A DNA stretch of 64,000 bases from Cedecea neteri (GTDB lineage: Bacteria > Pseudomonadota > Gammaproteobacteria > Enterobacterales > Enterobacteriaceae), in contig NZ_CP009459.1 in assembly GCF_000758325.1 (NCBI RefSeq), forward strand, positions 4,216,001-4,280,000. The letters are read 5' to 3'. Each line of letters begins with the position of its first letter. Positions within the stretch are counted from its first letter, which is position 1. This document shows positions 37,307 to 47,313 of this stretch, one piece after another. The position numbers were made by a program, and so were the translations under genes. The notes under the pieces are model-generated. The model saw only the letters and a list, made by a program, of their open reading frames with translations, did no database searches and had not been told where the DNA came from.

Positions 37307-38268
37307 CGAATACGCTCGAGCCCGTCTGCGCTAACACAAGGCAGAGGACTGCCGGGCCAACTGCGCTCAAGCTGAGACTGCATCAGGGATAAAGTATCCA
37401 GCCCAGGCAAGATTCCCGGTGTGAGCCAGGCGGCGATGCGGGCCAACTGAGTCAAACCGAGGCTGGACTCAATGGAGGAGCTGATCACCGCGTTAAGCCC
37501 CAGACGATGTGCCTCAGCAACCTGCTCACGCACTTTGTCCAGACTACCGGTAAGCGTCGGTTTGATAACCACTGCCGAAACGCCTGGCTCAGCGGTGAAA
37601 GTAAAATCAGCTTCCCGCAGGCTTTCGTCCCAGGCAATTGCAATCCCCGTTTCCCGGCTGAACTCTCGGGACTGTTCACGGGTTTTGCATGGTTCTTCGA
37701 TAAAATCGATGCGCGAACGGTGATCCGGGTTGACGTATTTAGCGAACTGCTGCGCCTTGAGCGGCGTCCAGCTGCGGTTAGCATCGAGGCGCAGACGAAG
37801 TTCAGGCACGGCTTCAAGCAATAAATTGACCACCATGCCGTCGCGAACGGCTTCGTACAGCCCCACTTTCACCTTCGCGATTTTTTCACCCGGCATTTGG
37901 GCCAGCGCCAGGATCAGCTCGTCCGGGTCGCCGGTACACAGCGGCGCGGCGCGGTAGTCTGCGGCCTGCGGCAGGCTATCCCCAGCTTCTGCCAGCGCAC
38001 AGCTCAAGCCAAAGGCGACCGACGGTATCTCGGGTAACGGAGTCGATTCATCTGCCACCCACAGCGCAAGCCAGCGCTCGACCTGCGCCTGAGCCTCCGC
38101 GAGTGTTTCCTGGCTAAATCCCGGCAGAGGCGAAATTTCGCCCCATCCGCTCCGCTCGCCCAATGCCAGGCGCACCAGCAACCCATCTCTAAATTTGAGA
38201 CGCTGATCGCGAAGCACTACGCCAGCCTCCATTGGGATTTTAAAGCGCCACAGCGCCGCGCTACGCAT
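37303..38268 (-). CDS. menC: o-Succinylbenzoate synthase MenC
   Basis: A 321-residue enolase-superfamily enzyme that dehydrates SHCHC to o-succinylbenzoate. Visible motifs include the catalytic lysine region [11 protein letters not shown], metal-binding RLDANRSWT and FIEEPCK, and the second lysine region [10 protein letters not shown]. The start codon overlaps the menB stop by one base. Length agrees with E. coli MenC (320). Confidence 0.95.
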   Translation of the reverse strand: MRSAALWRFKIPMEAGVVLRDQRLKFRDGLLVRLALGERSGWGEISPLPGFSQETLAEAQAQVERWLALWVADESTPLPEIPSVAFGLSCALAEAGDSLPQAADYRAAPLCTGDPDELILALAQMPGEKIAKVKVGLYEAVRDGMVVNLLLEAVPELRLRLDANRSWTPLKAQQFAKYVNPDHRSRIDFIEEPCKTREQSREFSRETGIAIAWDESLREADFTFTAEPGVSAVVIKPTLTGSLDKVREQVAEAHRLGLNAVISSSIESSLGLTQLARIAAWLTPGILPGLDTLSLMQSQLERSWPGSPLPCVSADGLERIR

Positions 38269-39125
38269 TACGGATTCCGTTTAAATTTGCTGAAGTCCGG
38301 CTGGCGCTTCTGGTTAAACGCATTGCGCCCTTCCTGGCCTTCTTCAGTCATATAGAACAGCATCGTGGCGTTCCCGGCCAGTTCCTGCAGCCCGGCCTGA
38401 CCGTCGCAGTCGGCATTCAGCGCCGCTTTCAGGCAACGCAGCGCCATCGGGCTGTTCTGCAGCATTTCACGGCACCAGCGCACGGTCTCTTTTTCCAGAT
38501 CGGCAATCGGCACAACGGTATTCACCAGCCCCATGTCCAGCGCTTCTTTTGCGTCGTACTGGCGGCACAGGAACCAAATCTCGCGCGCTTTTTTCTGGCC
38601 GACAATACGCGCCATGTAGGAAGCGCCCCAGCCGCCGTCGAATGAACCAACTTTTGGGCCAGTCTGGCCGAACACGGCGTTTTCCGCCGCGATGGTCAGG
38701 TCACACATCATGTGCAGAACATGGCCGCCGCCGATGGAGAAACCCGCCACCATCGCCACAACCGGTTTAGGGCAGGTGCGAATTTGGCGCTGGAAATCGA
38801 GCACGTTCAGATGATGCACGCCGCTGGCATCCTGATAGCCGCCGTAGTCGCCACGCACTTTTTGGTCGCCGCCCGCACAGAAGGCTTTTTCCCCTTCGCC
38901 GGTCAGAATAATGGTGCCGATGTTGTCGTCATAGCGAGCATCGGCCAGGGCATTGATCATCTCTTTGACGGTCAGTGGACGAAACGCATTACGAACTTCC
39001 GGGCGGTTGATGGTGATTTTGGCGATGCCATCGCTGGATTTGTGGTAGCGAATATCGGTGTAACCTTCGGAGCAATCCAGCCATTCAATCGGGGCATAAA
39101 GCATTTGTTCATCAGGATAAATCAT
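38268..39125 (-). CDS. menB: 1,4-Dihydroxy-2-naphthoyl-CoA synthase MenB
   Basis: A 285-residue crotonase-fold enzyme that closes the second ring of the menaquinone nucleus. Motifs include [12 protein letters not shown], the oxyanion-hole stretch [14 protein letters not shown] and [18 protein letters not shown]. Length equals the E. coli enzyme (285). It lies nine bases after menH and overlaps menC. Assignment is firm from overall identity to E. coli MenB. Confidence 0.97.
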   Translation of the reverse strand: MIYPDEQMLYAPIEWLDCSEGYTDIRYHKSSDGIAKITINRPEVRNAFRPLTVKEMINALADARYDDNIGTIILTGEGEKAFCAGGDQKVRGDYGGYQDASGVHHLNVLDFQRQIRTCPKPVVAMVAGFSIGGGHVLHMMCDLTIAAENAVFGQTGPKVGSFDGGWGASYMARIVGQKKAREIWFLCRQYDAKEALDMGLVNTVVPIADLEKETVRWCREMLQNSPMALRCLKAALNADCDGQAGLQELAGNATMLFYMTEEGQEGRNAFNQKRQPDFSKFKRNP

Positions 39126-39134
39126 GAAAGATCC

Positions 39135-39908
39135 TTACAGGTCATAGGGACGAAAGAGGGTTAACAGAGCGGAACTGAACGCGGCGGGGGCTTCACGGTG
39201 GGCGTTGTGTCCTGCCCCTGAAATCAGAGCCAGGGAGCAGTTCAGCTCGGCGGCAACGGCGCGAAATTTTTCGTCTCGTTCACCGCAAATAAAATGAAAC
39301 GGCACGGCAAGCTGGCCGAGCTGCTCGCGTAAATCGGGTTGCCGGGCAAGCGAAGTCGCTTGCAGCATTCGGGCTAACGCCTGCGGATTGTTTTGCGCAC
39401 GCAGGGCGGCTAAGTCGGTGCGTTGCGCGCGGCTGAGGGAACGGAAAACAGGCTGCTGATACCAGTCGTTCAACACGGTCTGGATATCTTCGTGCATCAA
39501 ACGCTGCGCCCAGCGGGCATCGTTCAGCGCTCTCGCCTCGCGCTCTGCCTCACTTCTCAGGCCAGGATGACTGCCTTCTACCACCAGGCCACGCAGTCCC
39601 TTCGACTCTGCCTGACAGGCGTGATACATCGCGATGCGCCCGCCCAGGGAGTAGCCCACGAGCCAATAGCGATTTATGCCGTGATGTTGGAGGGTATTTC
39701 GTAACGCGCTATCAACCTCGGCAAAACTCTGCACGTGAAGAGCGGCGGAACCTCCGTGGCCAGGCAGGTCCACGCACAGCTGTGGCCAGTCGGAAAAGTG
39801 CGGCTCAAGCCCCTGCCATTCATGATGGTTCCCAAGAAAACCGTGCAGCCAGACTATATGCGGCAGAGTTGAACGGTGGCCCGAATGCGGCACGGCATGA
39901 AGGATCAT
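39135..39908 (-). CDS. menH: SHCHC synthase MenH
   Basis: A 257-residue alpha/beta-hydrolase-fold enzyme that eliminates pyruvate from SEPHCHC to give SHCHC. The nucleophile-elbow motif is GYSLGGRIA (about residue 86), the oxyanion region [10 protein letters not shown], and the catalytic histidine is in [10 protein letters not shown]. The start overlaps menD by four bases, so the two are translationally coupled. Length is near E. coli MenH (252). Confidence 0.94.
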   Translation of the reverse strand: MILHAVPHSGHRSTLPHIVWLHGFLGNHHEWQGLEPHFSDWPQLCVDLPGHGGSAALHVQSFAEVDSALRNTLQHHGINRYWLVGYSLGGRIAMYHACQAESKGLRGLVVEGSHPGLRSEAEREARALNDARWAQRLMHEDIQTVLNDWYQQPVFRSLSRAQRTDLAALRAQNNPQALARMLQATSLARQPDLREQLGQLAVPFHFICGERDEKFRAVAAELNCSLALISGAGHNAHREAPAAFSSALLTLFRPYDL

Positions 39909-41575
39909 GCCTGGCTAACCAGGGCCAGCAAATGCTGCAGCGTCTGAGCGCCAGCAGTTTCCGGTACGCTAATTTCAATCACCGTCGAGCCAGGGCGTAA
40001 CCAGGCTTGCCGAACGGCCTCTTCAAGCGCCTGCCAGCTTTCAGGCCTCTGATAACCCAACTCAAACATGGCAGCAGCGTGGGAGAAGTTCACGTTTTGC
40101 GGCATACAGTAAAAACGCTCACGTTCTTCGGCAGGCGTCGGCAAAAGTGAGAAGATTTGGCCGCCATTATTGTTCACCACCAGCAGTACAAACGGCGCCG
40201 AGGCGTGACGCAGCAGTGCCAGGGCATTAAGGTCATAAAGCGCTGAAATATCGCCGACTATCGCGAGCGTGGAGCGCGCCGTTGCCCGCTGAACGCCTGC
40301 AGCGGTAGACAGCAGGCCATCAATGCCGCTCGCACCTCGATTGCTATAAACCGGATACCCAACGGGAAGCTGGGCGAAAGCATCGATCAAACGCACAATT
40401 AAACTGTTGCCAACAAACAGCTGGCCGCCTTCCGGCAGCAATTGCGGCAGGCGTTGGGCAACCTGCGCCTCACCAAATTCGCGAGTCCCTTGTTCAACCT
40501 TTTCCAGCGTCTGCCAGGCCAGAGACGTTAGCGCTTCGGCCCAGGGCAGCCGTTTCTCTGCCGGATGTTTTTCCAGCCAGGCTTCAACGCTGGCGACCAG
40601 GCGGCGACCTCGATGATTGGCAGGGTCGAGACGCCCGGGCTGCTTGTCCACCAGCCAGTACTCTTCCGGCCTGCAGGCGGCCTGCCACTGAAGAACCCGT
40701 TTCCCGGTCAAACTGCCGCCAAACTGGATGACAATTTGCGCCTGTTCAAGACAAGTCACGGCCTGGCTATTGCTCAGCCACAGGTCTGCACACGGCAACG
40801 GCTGGCCAGTTTGCGAAAGCACATCGCCGATAAGCGGCCAGCCGAGCATTTGCGCCCAGGCCGCGACCTGCTCGCCCTCGCTGGCAGAAAGCCGCCCGGC
40901 CACCACCACGCCCCGTTTTTGCCGCCAGAAGAACCAGTCTCTTTGCTTCGGCACGGCATTGTCGCGTACTTCACGCAGCCACGGCGTGTTGCTTTCCCAC
41001 CAGCCTTCGAGCTGATTTTGCCAGTCGAGACCGGTATCGTCCGGCGCGCCATAAAGCGGCTCGGCAAAGGGGCAATTGATATGCAGCGCCCCCCCGTTGA
41101 GCTGGCCGACGGCATTGTCAACCGCAGACACCAGCCAGCTGGCAGGAATATCATGCGTGGGGCGAGGCAGGTTGAGTGCAGCCGAAGGATGGGAACTAAA
41201 CAATCCCGGCTGGCGAATCGCCTGGTTTGCCCCACAGTCGATAAGTTCGGGCGGGCGATCTGCCGTCAGCAAAATCAGCTTTTCACCGGTCAGCCCGGCT
41301 TCTATCACTGCAGGATAAAGATTGGCCACGGCGGTGCCGGAGGTCACGATGATTGCCACCGGCTCGCCGTTGGCCTTCGCCAGCCCAAGCGCCAGATGGC
41401 CCAGGCCGCGTTCATCAAAATGAGTATGACAAATGAAACTGCGATTTTCCGCCGCGCTGAGCGTCAGCGGCGTGGAGCGGGAGCCGGGCGCGATGCACAC
41501 ATGCCGCACTCCATGTCGGGTTAATGCTTCGAGTATGACGCCCGCCCAGCGGCGGTTAAATGAGCTTATCGACAT
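39905..41575 (-). CDS. menD: SEPHCHC synthase MenD
   Basis: A 556-residue thiamine-diphosphate enzyme joining 2-oxoglutarate and isochorismate, the committed menaquinone step. The N-terminal domain has [11 protein letters not shown] and [13 protein letters not shown]. The diphosphate-binding motif begins [15 protein letters not shown] and runs to NNNGGQIFS. The ATG at the complement of 41573-41575 gives the E. coli length (556) and start [15 protein letters not shown] six codons upstream is also open. A GCGGA site lies about ten bases upstream of the ATG. Confidence 0.95.
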   Translation of the reverse strand: MSISSFNRRWAGVILEALTRHGVRHVCIAPGSRSTPLTLSAAENRSFICHTHFDERGLGHLALGLAKANGEPVAIIVTSGTAVANLYPAVIEAGLTGEKLILLTADRPPELIDCGANQAIRQPGLFSSHPSAALNLPRPTHDIPASWLVSAVDNAVGQLNGGALHINCPFAEPLYGAPDDTGLDWQNQLEGWWESNTPWLREVRDNAVPKQRDWFFWRQKRGVVVAGRLSASEGEQVAAWAQMLGWPLIGDVLSQTGQPLPCADLWLSNSQAVTCLEQAQIVIQFGGSLTGKRVLQWQAACRPEEYWLVDKQPGRLDPANHRGRRLVASVEAWLEKHPAEKRLPWAEALTSLAWQTLEKVEQGTREFGEAQVAQRLPQLLPEGGQLFVGNSLIVRLIDAFAQLPVGYPVYSNRGASGIDGLLSTAAGVQRATARSTLAIVGDISALYDLNALALLRHASAPFVLLVVNNNGGQIFSLLPTPAEERERFYCMPQNVNFSHAAAMFELGYQRPESWQALEEAVRQAWLRPGSTVIEISVPETAGAQTLQHLLALVSQA

Positions 41576-41657
41576 AATATTGTCCGCAGTCAATTTCGAC
41601 TATCGATTATAAATACTATGGCAAGGGTTAAATTGATTTGCGTCGTGAATAGCTTAT

Positions 41658-42959
41658 TCAGTTGCCGCTGCCGATCAGCAATGTCTTCAAACCGGCCGCT
41701 TTGTTTTCAATTTCCTGCCACTCTTCTGCGGCAACCGAGCCGGCGACAATGCCCGCCCCGGCATAAAGGCGAACGCCGGTATGGCTCACTTTTGCCGAGC
41801 GCAGCGCCACACAAAACTCAGTTTGATGGCGGGACAGATAACCCGCCGAACCGGCGTACCATTCACGCTCAAAAGGCTCGTTCTCGGCAATAAATTCCCG
41901 CGCCAGCTCACGCGGTAACCCTGCCACGGCGGCAGTAGGCTGTAGCTGTTTAAGGCAAAGCGCATCGTCCTGACGCTTGAGCTGTGTCCAGATGCAGCGA
42001 CGTAAATGCTGAACCTTGCGCAACCGCATGACCTGTGGCGGCAGCACATCAAGTGCGCCAACCGCAGCCTGCAAGCGCTGGCAAATGTCTTCGACCACCA
42101 GCATATTTTCACGCTGGTTTTTGTCATCTTTCAGCAGCCACTGGCCTAATTTCGCGGCCTGAGCATCATCGGGATGGTTTGCCACCGTTCCGGCCAGGGC
42201 TTCCGTCCGCAGCGCATCGTCGATTCTTCGCCACAGGCGCTCCGGGCTGGAGCCAAGAAAAGCATTTTTCGCATCAAACGCCATCAGGAAATGGTAGCAG
42301 TTCAGGTTAATCCGGCGACTGGCGGCCATAAACCCTGCGGCAGAAACCGGGGAGGAGAACGCCAGATCGGTGGCCCGGGCAAGCACGACTTTATCCAGCG
42401 CCTTCTGGCTGATGGCACTGACCACCTGATCCACCAGGCGGTGCCATTCGGGCTGCTCCGGCAGATGGGTTTCTCCAAGGCATTTGAGATTGAGCGGCGG
42501 GAGCAGTTTTGCCGGCAGAAGTTGCTCAATAAACGCGGCTGCCGCTATCGCATCCTGCTTCAGTGAGGTTTCGCTATACAGATGCAGCCAAAGAAACGCC
42601 TCCCCGCCTACGCGCCGCCATTCCAGGCGCGAGAGAAACAGAAAACCGTGTGACGGATCGAAGGCATTTAATCCCCAGACGCGCAGAAAAGGTTGTTCCG
42701 GGTGTGACTGCAGAAAAGCCTGGGCATCTTCCAGCGCAGAAAAACGCAATAATGCGCCCAACGCAGCAACTTCTTCATTGCCGTTGCGCTGCTGCCAGTA
42801 AAATTGGGGATACCGTGACTGGGCCGTGAGCCAGGCGAGAGGATCGGAGGCATCACTCAGCGTGACCGGCACACACAGGCGCTGAAGGCCCGGCTTATCC
42901 GCAAATTCCCCTGCTAATTCCTGCTGCATTTGCTGCAGTGCGACGGCTACTGAATTCAC
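41658..42959 (-). CDS. menF: Menaquinone-specific isochorismate synthase MenF
   Basis: A 433-residue chorismate-utilising enzyme that isomerises chorismate to isochorismate. The general-base lysine lies in KALDKVVLAR, and other family motifs are SSPERLW, TEALAGT and the C-terminal YAGAGIVAGS. It is the first gene of the men cluster in transcription order, 82 bases ahead of the menD ATG. Length is near E. coli MenF (431). Confidence 0.95.
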   Translation of the reverse strand: MNSVAVALQQMQQELAGEFADKPGLQRLCVPVTLSDASDPLAWLTAQSRYPQFYWQQRNGNEEVAALGALLRFSALEDAQAFLQSHPEQPFLRVWGLNAFDPSHGFLFLSRLEWRRVGGEAFLWLHLYSETSLKQDAIAAAAFIEQLLPAKLLPPLNLKCLGETHLPEQPEWHRLVDQVVSAISQKALDKVVLARATDLAFSSPVSAAGFMAASRRINLNCYHFLMAFDAKNAFLGSSPERLWRRIDDALRTEALAGTVANHPDDAQAAKLGQWLLKDDKNQRENMLVVEDICQRLQAAVGALDVLPPQVMRLRKVQHLRRCIWTQLKRQDDALCLKQLQPTAAVAGLPRELAREFIAENEPFEREWYAGSAGYLSRHQTEFCVALRSAKVSHTGVRLYAGAGIVAGSVAAEEWQEIENKAAGLKTLLIGSGN

Positions 42960-43010
42960 GTTTACCTCACGCTCCGTAAAAACCCCTGATTATACGTGGT
43001 CGTTACCACA

Positions 43011-43039
43011 AAAAAAAATCCTACCCAGGGGGTAAGATT
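43011..43039 (-). terminator. Rho-independent terminator of elaB
   Basis: On the minus strand, stem AATCTTACCC/GGGTAGGATT (one T-G pair) with loop CCT is followed by a long T run. It separates elaB from menF. Confidence 0.9.
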
Positions 43040-43070
43040 CTTTATTTGCCATTTGCAGGCGCGGTCAAGA

Positions 43071-43370
43071 TTATCGGCGGAGCAAAAGCCCAATCACCAG
43101 TCCGACTGCAGCACCGATGCCAATCCCCTGCCAGGGCTTTTCATGCACGTAATCATCGGCGCGGTAGACCGCTTTTTTGGTGCGGTAATAATAAGTATCG
43201 GAAGCATTGCTGATACGCGCTTTGACGTCATTCAGCGCCTGTTCGGCCTTTTCCTTTAGCTCAATGTACTTCTGGTCAGCCGGGTCGCCGGAGGCGCGAA
43301 GCACTTCTTCAAGCGTGTCGCTCAAGAGCGCAAGGTCATCATCGAGACGAGATTCATACGGTTGCATCAC
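43071..43370 (-). CDS. elaB: ElaB, DUF883 tail-anchored inner-membrane protein
   Basis: A 99-residue DUF883 protein. A charged helical region (about residues 5-75) is followed by the conserved segment DDYVHEKPWQGIGIGAA and a C-terminal membrane helix ending GLLLRR. E. coli ElaB is a stationary-phase, ribosome-associated membrane protein implicated in stress tolerance, and the same is inferred. A second ATG directly follows the first. Length is near E. coli (101). Confidence 0.93.
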   Translation of the reverse strand: MMQPYESRLDDDLALLSDTLEEVLRASGDPADQKYIELKEKAEQALNDVKARISNASDTYYYRTKKAVYRADDYVHEKPWQGIGIGAAVGLVIGLLLRR

Positions 43371-43435
43371 TGTTCTCCGTGTTAAAAAATTCCTCGTCCG
43401 CTAACTATAGACAACCGGGGCTGATTTCGCCTGCG

Positions 43436-43885
43436 TTAGCCGTTGGCCATCCCGACATGCGGAATACCATCTTCGTCATACACTTCAGTCACCGGGCGGA
43501 AGCCGAACTGGGCATAGAACGCCTGCAAATGCGCCTGAGCGCCCAGGTAAATTGCACGGTCAGGCCACTGTCTCTGGCAGGCGGCAAGCGCCTGAGTCAT
43601 TAACTGTTGCCCAAGCTTTTCGCCGCGCACAGACGCATCAACAATAACCCGGCCAATGACCACCGGCTCCAGCTCGTTGTCACTCTTAAGAATGCGGGCA
43701 TAGGCAATGAGTTTACCGTCCCGCCAACCGAGGATATGGCGGTTCTCGCCCACCAAATCCTCGCCATCAACATCCAGATACGCACAGCGCTGCTCAACAA
43801 TAAAGACTTCGCAGCGCAGGGCCAAAAGGGCATAAAGATCGGTGGCGCTCAGTTCAGAATGGTGTAAATCCTGCCAGTTAAGCAT
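43436..43885 (-). CDS. elaA: ElaA, GNAT-family N-acyltransferase
   Basis: A 149-residue GNAT-fold protein. The acetyl-CoA-binding motif is in VDASVRGEKLGQQLM, followed by a C-terminal strand with AFYAQFGFRPV. The substrate is unknown. It matches E. coli ElaA (153) in length and sequence. In E. coli rbn (elaC) is the next gene; here an NmrA-type reductase gene is found instead. Confidence 0.92.
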   Translation of the reverse strand: MLNWQDLHHSELSATDLYALLALRCEVFIVEQRCAYLDVDGEDLVGENRHILGWRDGKLIAYARILKSDNELEPVVIGRVIVDASVRGEKLGQQLMTQALAACQRQWPDRAIYLGAQAHLQAFYAQFGFRPVTEVYDEDGIPHVGMANG

Positions 43886-43921
43886 TGAAAAACTCCTTTT
43901 GATTCAGGCGCCACCTGCGGG

Positions 43922-44779
43922 TTACCGGTGGCGCTCAAGCAACTGTTTTAGCACAGTTTCCAGAGGTGTGGCACCTTTCACCGTTTCGCCGGAAAAATCA
44001 ATCCAGCCTTCGTTAAAGCCGTCCAACATTTTCATGCGTGGAAGTGGGTTTTTCATGCCCTGAGCAAGGAAATCTGCCTCCCAATTTTCACGTGGAACGG
44101 CTTTTACCGTTACCGGTTGCCCCAGAACTTGAGAGAACGCTTCGGCTGCCAGCTGCGGGCTGTAACGCTGCGGCCCTTCCAGCTCCACAATGCGGGTTCC
44201 TGATGCTGGCTGAGTCAATAATTCGGCGGCAAGCTGGCCGATATCGACGGTAGCAATCATCGGGATAACACGCTCAAGCGGCTGCAGATGGCTGTAGATA
44301 GTCCCGGTCTCTTTGGCGCTTTCCACATCCCAGAGGAAGTTCTCCATAAACCAGCCCGCGCGAAGGAACACGACGGAATCACAAACATCGGTGAGCTCTT
44401 TTTCCATCAACCCCAGAGCATTCAGCAGGTTTGGCTGCGTGGCCTGCGCCCCGATGGTAGAAAGACAGACCACGTGTTGCGGGCGCGCAGCAAGCAGTGC
44501 ATGCCTGATCGCCGCGATATGGGCTCTTGGTTCAGCCATATTCCCTGAAGGATCGAACACCGGCGGCAGAAGGATAAAGACCGCTTCGGCACCAGTGAAG
44601 GCTTTTGCCAGCGCTTCGCCATCGTGCATTTCAGCCAGCGCGACGTTTGCGCCCTGCTGTGCCCAGGGCTGCCCTTTAGCTTCAGAGCGGACAACGGCCC
44701 GAATCTCATGTCCTTGAGTAAGCAATGCTTCTGCCAGTGCACCGCCAACTTGTCCGGTAATACCTGTAATTGCGAACAT
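43922..44779 (-). CDS. NmrA-like NAD(P)-binding oxidoreductase
   Basis: A 285-residue atypical short-chain dehydrogenase of the NmrA/NAD(P)H-azoreductase type. The Rossmann motif is TGITGQVGGALAEALL at the N-terminus, and a second NAD(P)-fold signature is FILLPPVFDP. The SDR catalytic Tyr-x3-Lys pair is not evident, as in NmrA-type redox sensors and quinone reductases. The chosen ATG has GGAGAAA eight bases upstream; the frame is open 29 codons further. It is divergent from a LysR regulator that probably controls it. Substrate is unknown. Confidence 0.85.
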   Translation of the reverse strand: MFAITGITGQVGGALAEALLTQGHEIRAVVRSEAKGQPWAQQGANVALAEMHDGEALAKAFTGAEAVFILLPPVFDPSGNMAEPRAHIAAIRHALLAARPQHVVCLSTIGAQATQPNLLNALGLMEKELTDVCDSVVFLRAGWFMENFLWDVESAKETGTIYSHLQPLERVIPMIATVDIGQLAAELLTQPASGTRIVELEGPQRYSPQLAAEAFSQVLGQPVTVKAVPRENWEADFLAQGMKNPLPRMKMLDGFNEGWIDFSGETVKGATPLETVLKQLLERHR

Positions 44780-44836
44780 AATGTTTCTCCAGTTTGAGAT
44801 CCCACCACAGGGTGTGGACGGCATTATGCGGATGCA

Positions 44837-44855
44837 GCTATGTTGTATCGATAGC
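44837..44855. promoter_or_regulatory. LysR-type operator candidate
   Basis: Arms GCTAT and ATAGC flank nine bases and fit the T-N11-A pattern of LysR-regulator boxes. The site lies in the 113-bp gap between the divergent NmrA-like and LysR genes, 58 bases from the reductase start and 38 from the regulator start. Confidence 0.6.
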
Positions 44856-44892
44856 ACCAAAGACAATTCACTGATGACTGCGGAGCACCAAT

Positions 44893-45795
44893 ATGATTTT
44901 CAACGATCGGACCTTTGACGGACTGTCCGTGTTTACCGCCGTGGTGGAGAGCGGCACGTTTGCCGCTGCCGCGGAAGTGATCAACATGTCCCCACCGGGG
45001 GTCAGCCGGGCAATTGCCAGGCTGGAGAAACGCCTCGGCATCCGACTTTTCGACCGCACCACCCGCGCGGTAGCATTAACCGTAGAAGGCAAAACATTTT
45101 ACCGCCAGATCCTGCCGCTGCTGGCCGCGCTGGAGGACGTGACCAGTTCCGCATCGCTCTCAACGAAGGCCATTACCGGCAGGCTCCGGGTCAACATCGA
45201 TCCGTTCTTCTCAAGCCTGATTCTGGGGCCTCAACTGGAAACGTTTCTGTCTCGTTATCCCGATCTTGAACTGGATCTGGTGACCAGCGATCGGCTGGGG
45301 GATATGATTGGCGATGGTTTCGATCTGGCTATTCGCTTTGGCGTGCCCCGGAATAGCACTCTAGTGGCACGCAAGCTGCTGGAAACTCGCATCATGACGG
45401 TCGCCACCCCCGCCTATCTGGCTCAGCACGGCAGGCCTGAAACACCGCAGGCGCTATTGGGGCATACCTGCATTCATTTCCGCGATCCGGAAACCGGCAG
45501 GCCGTTTGAATGGGAGTTTCATCGTAAGGGAGAAGTGATTAAAGTCCCGGTCAGCGGACGCCTGACGCTGAACGATGCCCGTACTTTGCATGAAGCCTGC
45601 CTGAGCGGACACGCGATTGCCCAGATGATGACGTTTGGCTCCGGCGACCTGGTGAAGAAAGGGCAACTGGTGGATTTATTTCCCGACTGGCCGGATGAAC
45701 GCTTCCCGCTTTATGCTTATTATCCCTCACGGATTAATCCTGCAGCCCGAACACGCTGTTTTCTGGATTTTATCCTCGAGCTGGCCAAAAGCTAA
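44893..45795 (+). CDS. LysR-family transcriptional regulator
   Basis: A 300-residue LysR-type regulator. The N-terminal winged helix-turn-helix (about residues 8-66) includes GTFAAAAEVINMSPPGVSRA and LEKRLGIRLFDRTTR. An effector-binding domain follows (about 95-295). The sequence type resembles CrgA/AaeR-like regulators often divergent from small oxidoreductase genes. Divergence from the NmrA-like gene, with a T-N11-A box between, suggests local control. No counterpart is present at this place in E. coli. The effector is unknown. Confidence 0.88.
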   Translation: MIFNDRTFDGLSVFTAVVESGTFAAAAEVINMSPPGVSRAIARLEKRLGIRLFDRTTRAVALTVEGKTFYRQILPLLAALEDVTSSASLSTKAITGRLRVNIDPFFSSLILGPQLETFLSRYPDLELDLVTSDRLGDMIGDGFDLAIRFGVPRNSTLVARKLLETRIMTVATPAYLAQHGRPETPQALLGHTCIHFRDPETGRPFEWEFHRKGEVIKVPVSGRLTLNDARTLHEACLSGHAIAQMMTFGSGDLVKKGQLVDLFPDWPDERFPLYAYYPSRINPAARTRCFLDFILELAKS

Positions 45796-45803
45796 GCCCA
45801 TAA

Positions 45804-45830
45804 AAAAACCGCCAACAAGTGGCGGTTTTT
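45804..45830. terminator. Bidirectional terminator between lysR gene and nuoN
   Basis: Stem AAAAACCGCC/GGCGGTTTTT with loop AACAAGT. It serves the LysR gene rightward and the nuo operon leftward. Confidence 0.9.
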
Positions 45831-45849
45831 GAACGGCTTGCAAACCCGA

Positions 45850-47307
45850 TTACATCAGCGGCTGCGCCAGCTGCACCAGGCTGATAAGCGGCTGCGGATA
45901 AATACCGAGCAACAGCACCAGCAGGGAAGAGATCAGCACCACAACACCACCCGCGGTCAGCGCCCAGTTAGATGGGGTGTCGCGGTTAAGCTGCTGAGGA
46001 GCGCTCAGGTACAGGCTCACGGTCACGCGCAGGTAGTAGTACAGGCCGATGGCGCTGCCCAGAACCACGGCGCCGGTCAGCCACCACAGGTGAGCCTGAA
46101 CGCCCACGGCAATGATGTAGAACTTACCGATGAAGCCCAGGGTCATTGGGATACCCGCCAGGGAAAGCATCATCACGGTCATCACCGCAGAAAGCACCGG
46201 CTTATGCCAGAACAGACCACGATAGGAGAACAGTGAGTCGGCATCCGGGCCACGGTACGGGCTGGACATCAGGCTAACCACGCCGAACGCCCCCAGGCTG
46301 CTGAACAGGTAAGCGGCCAGATAAACCCCTACCGCTTCCATCGACATGTTACCGGTTTGCAGCGCAATCAGCGCCACCAGCAGGTAGCCGAGGTGTGCGA
46401 TGGAAGAGTAGCCCAGCAGACGCTTGATGTTGGACTGGTTCAGCGCCATCAGGTTACCGAACAGGATTGACGCGAAGGCGATAATACCCAGCACGACGCG
46501 TACTGCTTCACTGTTACCCACTGGGGCGTAAAGGAACAGACGCATCACCACGCCAAAGATGGCGATTTTGCTGGCGGTTGCCAGGAAGGTGGAAACCGGA
46601 GCAGGTGCGCCCTGGTATACGTCTGGGGTCCACAGGTGGAACGGCACCAGAGAGAGCTTGAAGCCAAGACCGACGATCATCAGCCCCAGGCCCGCCAGCA
46701 GCAGAGGTTCGTGCAGCATGTTATCCGCCAGGCTCTTACCGAGGCTAACAAACGACAGGCTACCGGAATCAGCGTATACCAGCGCCATACCGAACAGCAG
46801 GAAGGACGAAGCCGCCGCTGACAGAATGGTGTACTTGATGCTCGCTTCCAGAGAACGCTTCTGGCGGAAGGCGTAGCCGACCAGGCCGAACAGCGGCAGA
46901 GAGATCAGCTCAATGCCGAGGAACAGCGCCGCGAGGTGGTTCGCATTAGCCAGCAAAATACCGCCGAGGGCAGCAATCAGGACCAGCAGATAGAACTCTT
47001 CGCGGTTGTCGGTGTAGCCCTGCAGCCACGGATAAGCAAAGGTACAGGTTGCCAGGCTCGCCAGCAGCACCAGCCCGGTGTAAAGCATGGCGTAGCCGTC
47101 AACGCGCATCAGCGGGGTGACATCCATCGCCCCTGCCTGACCGACAAACCACAGTGAAATCAGCGCGGCGTTAAGGCCGATAACCGACAGCGTAGCATTC
47201 AGAAAATGGTCGCGTCGCCACGCAATGGAGAGCATCACAACCACCACCGTCAATCCGACGATCAACAGCGGTAGCAGCGCGATCAAATGTTGAGGAGTTA
47301 TTGTCAT
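45850..47307 (-). CDS. nuoN: NADH-quinone oxidoreductase subunit N
   Basis: A 485-residue antiporter-like membrane subunit of complex I with about 14 helices, part of the proton-pumping arm. The conserved functional lysine region is visible around [20 protein letters not shown]. It is the last gene of the nuo operon, six bases after nuoM. Length equals E. coli NuoN (485). Confidence 0.97.
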   Translation of the reverse strand: MTITPQHLIALLPLLIVGLTVVVVMLSIAWRRDHFLNATLSVIGLNAALISLWFVGQAGAMDVTPLMRVDGYAMLYTGLVLLASLATCTFAYPWLQGYTDNREEFYLLVLIAALGGILLANANHLAALFLGIELISLPLFGLVGYAFRQKRSLEASIKYTILSAAASSFLLFGMALVYADSGSLSFVSLGKSLADNMLHEPLLLAGLGLMIVGLGFKLSLVPFHLWTPDVYQGAPAPVSTFLATASKIAIFGVVMRLFLYAPVGNSEAVRVVLGIIAFASILFGNLMALNQSNIKRLLGYSSIAHLGYLLVALIALQTGNMSMEAVGVYLAAYLFSSLGAFGVVSLMSSPYRGPDADSLFSYRGLFWHKPVLSAVMTVMMLSLAGIPMTLGFIGKFYIIAVGVQAHLWWLTGAVVLGSAIGLYYYLRVTVSLYLSAPQQLNRDTPSNWALTAGGVVVLISSLLVLLLGIYPQPLISLVQLAQPLM

Positions 47308-47313
47308 GGCGAA

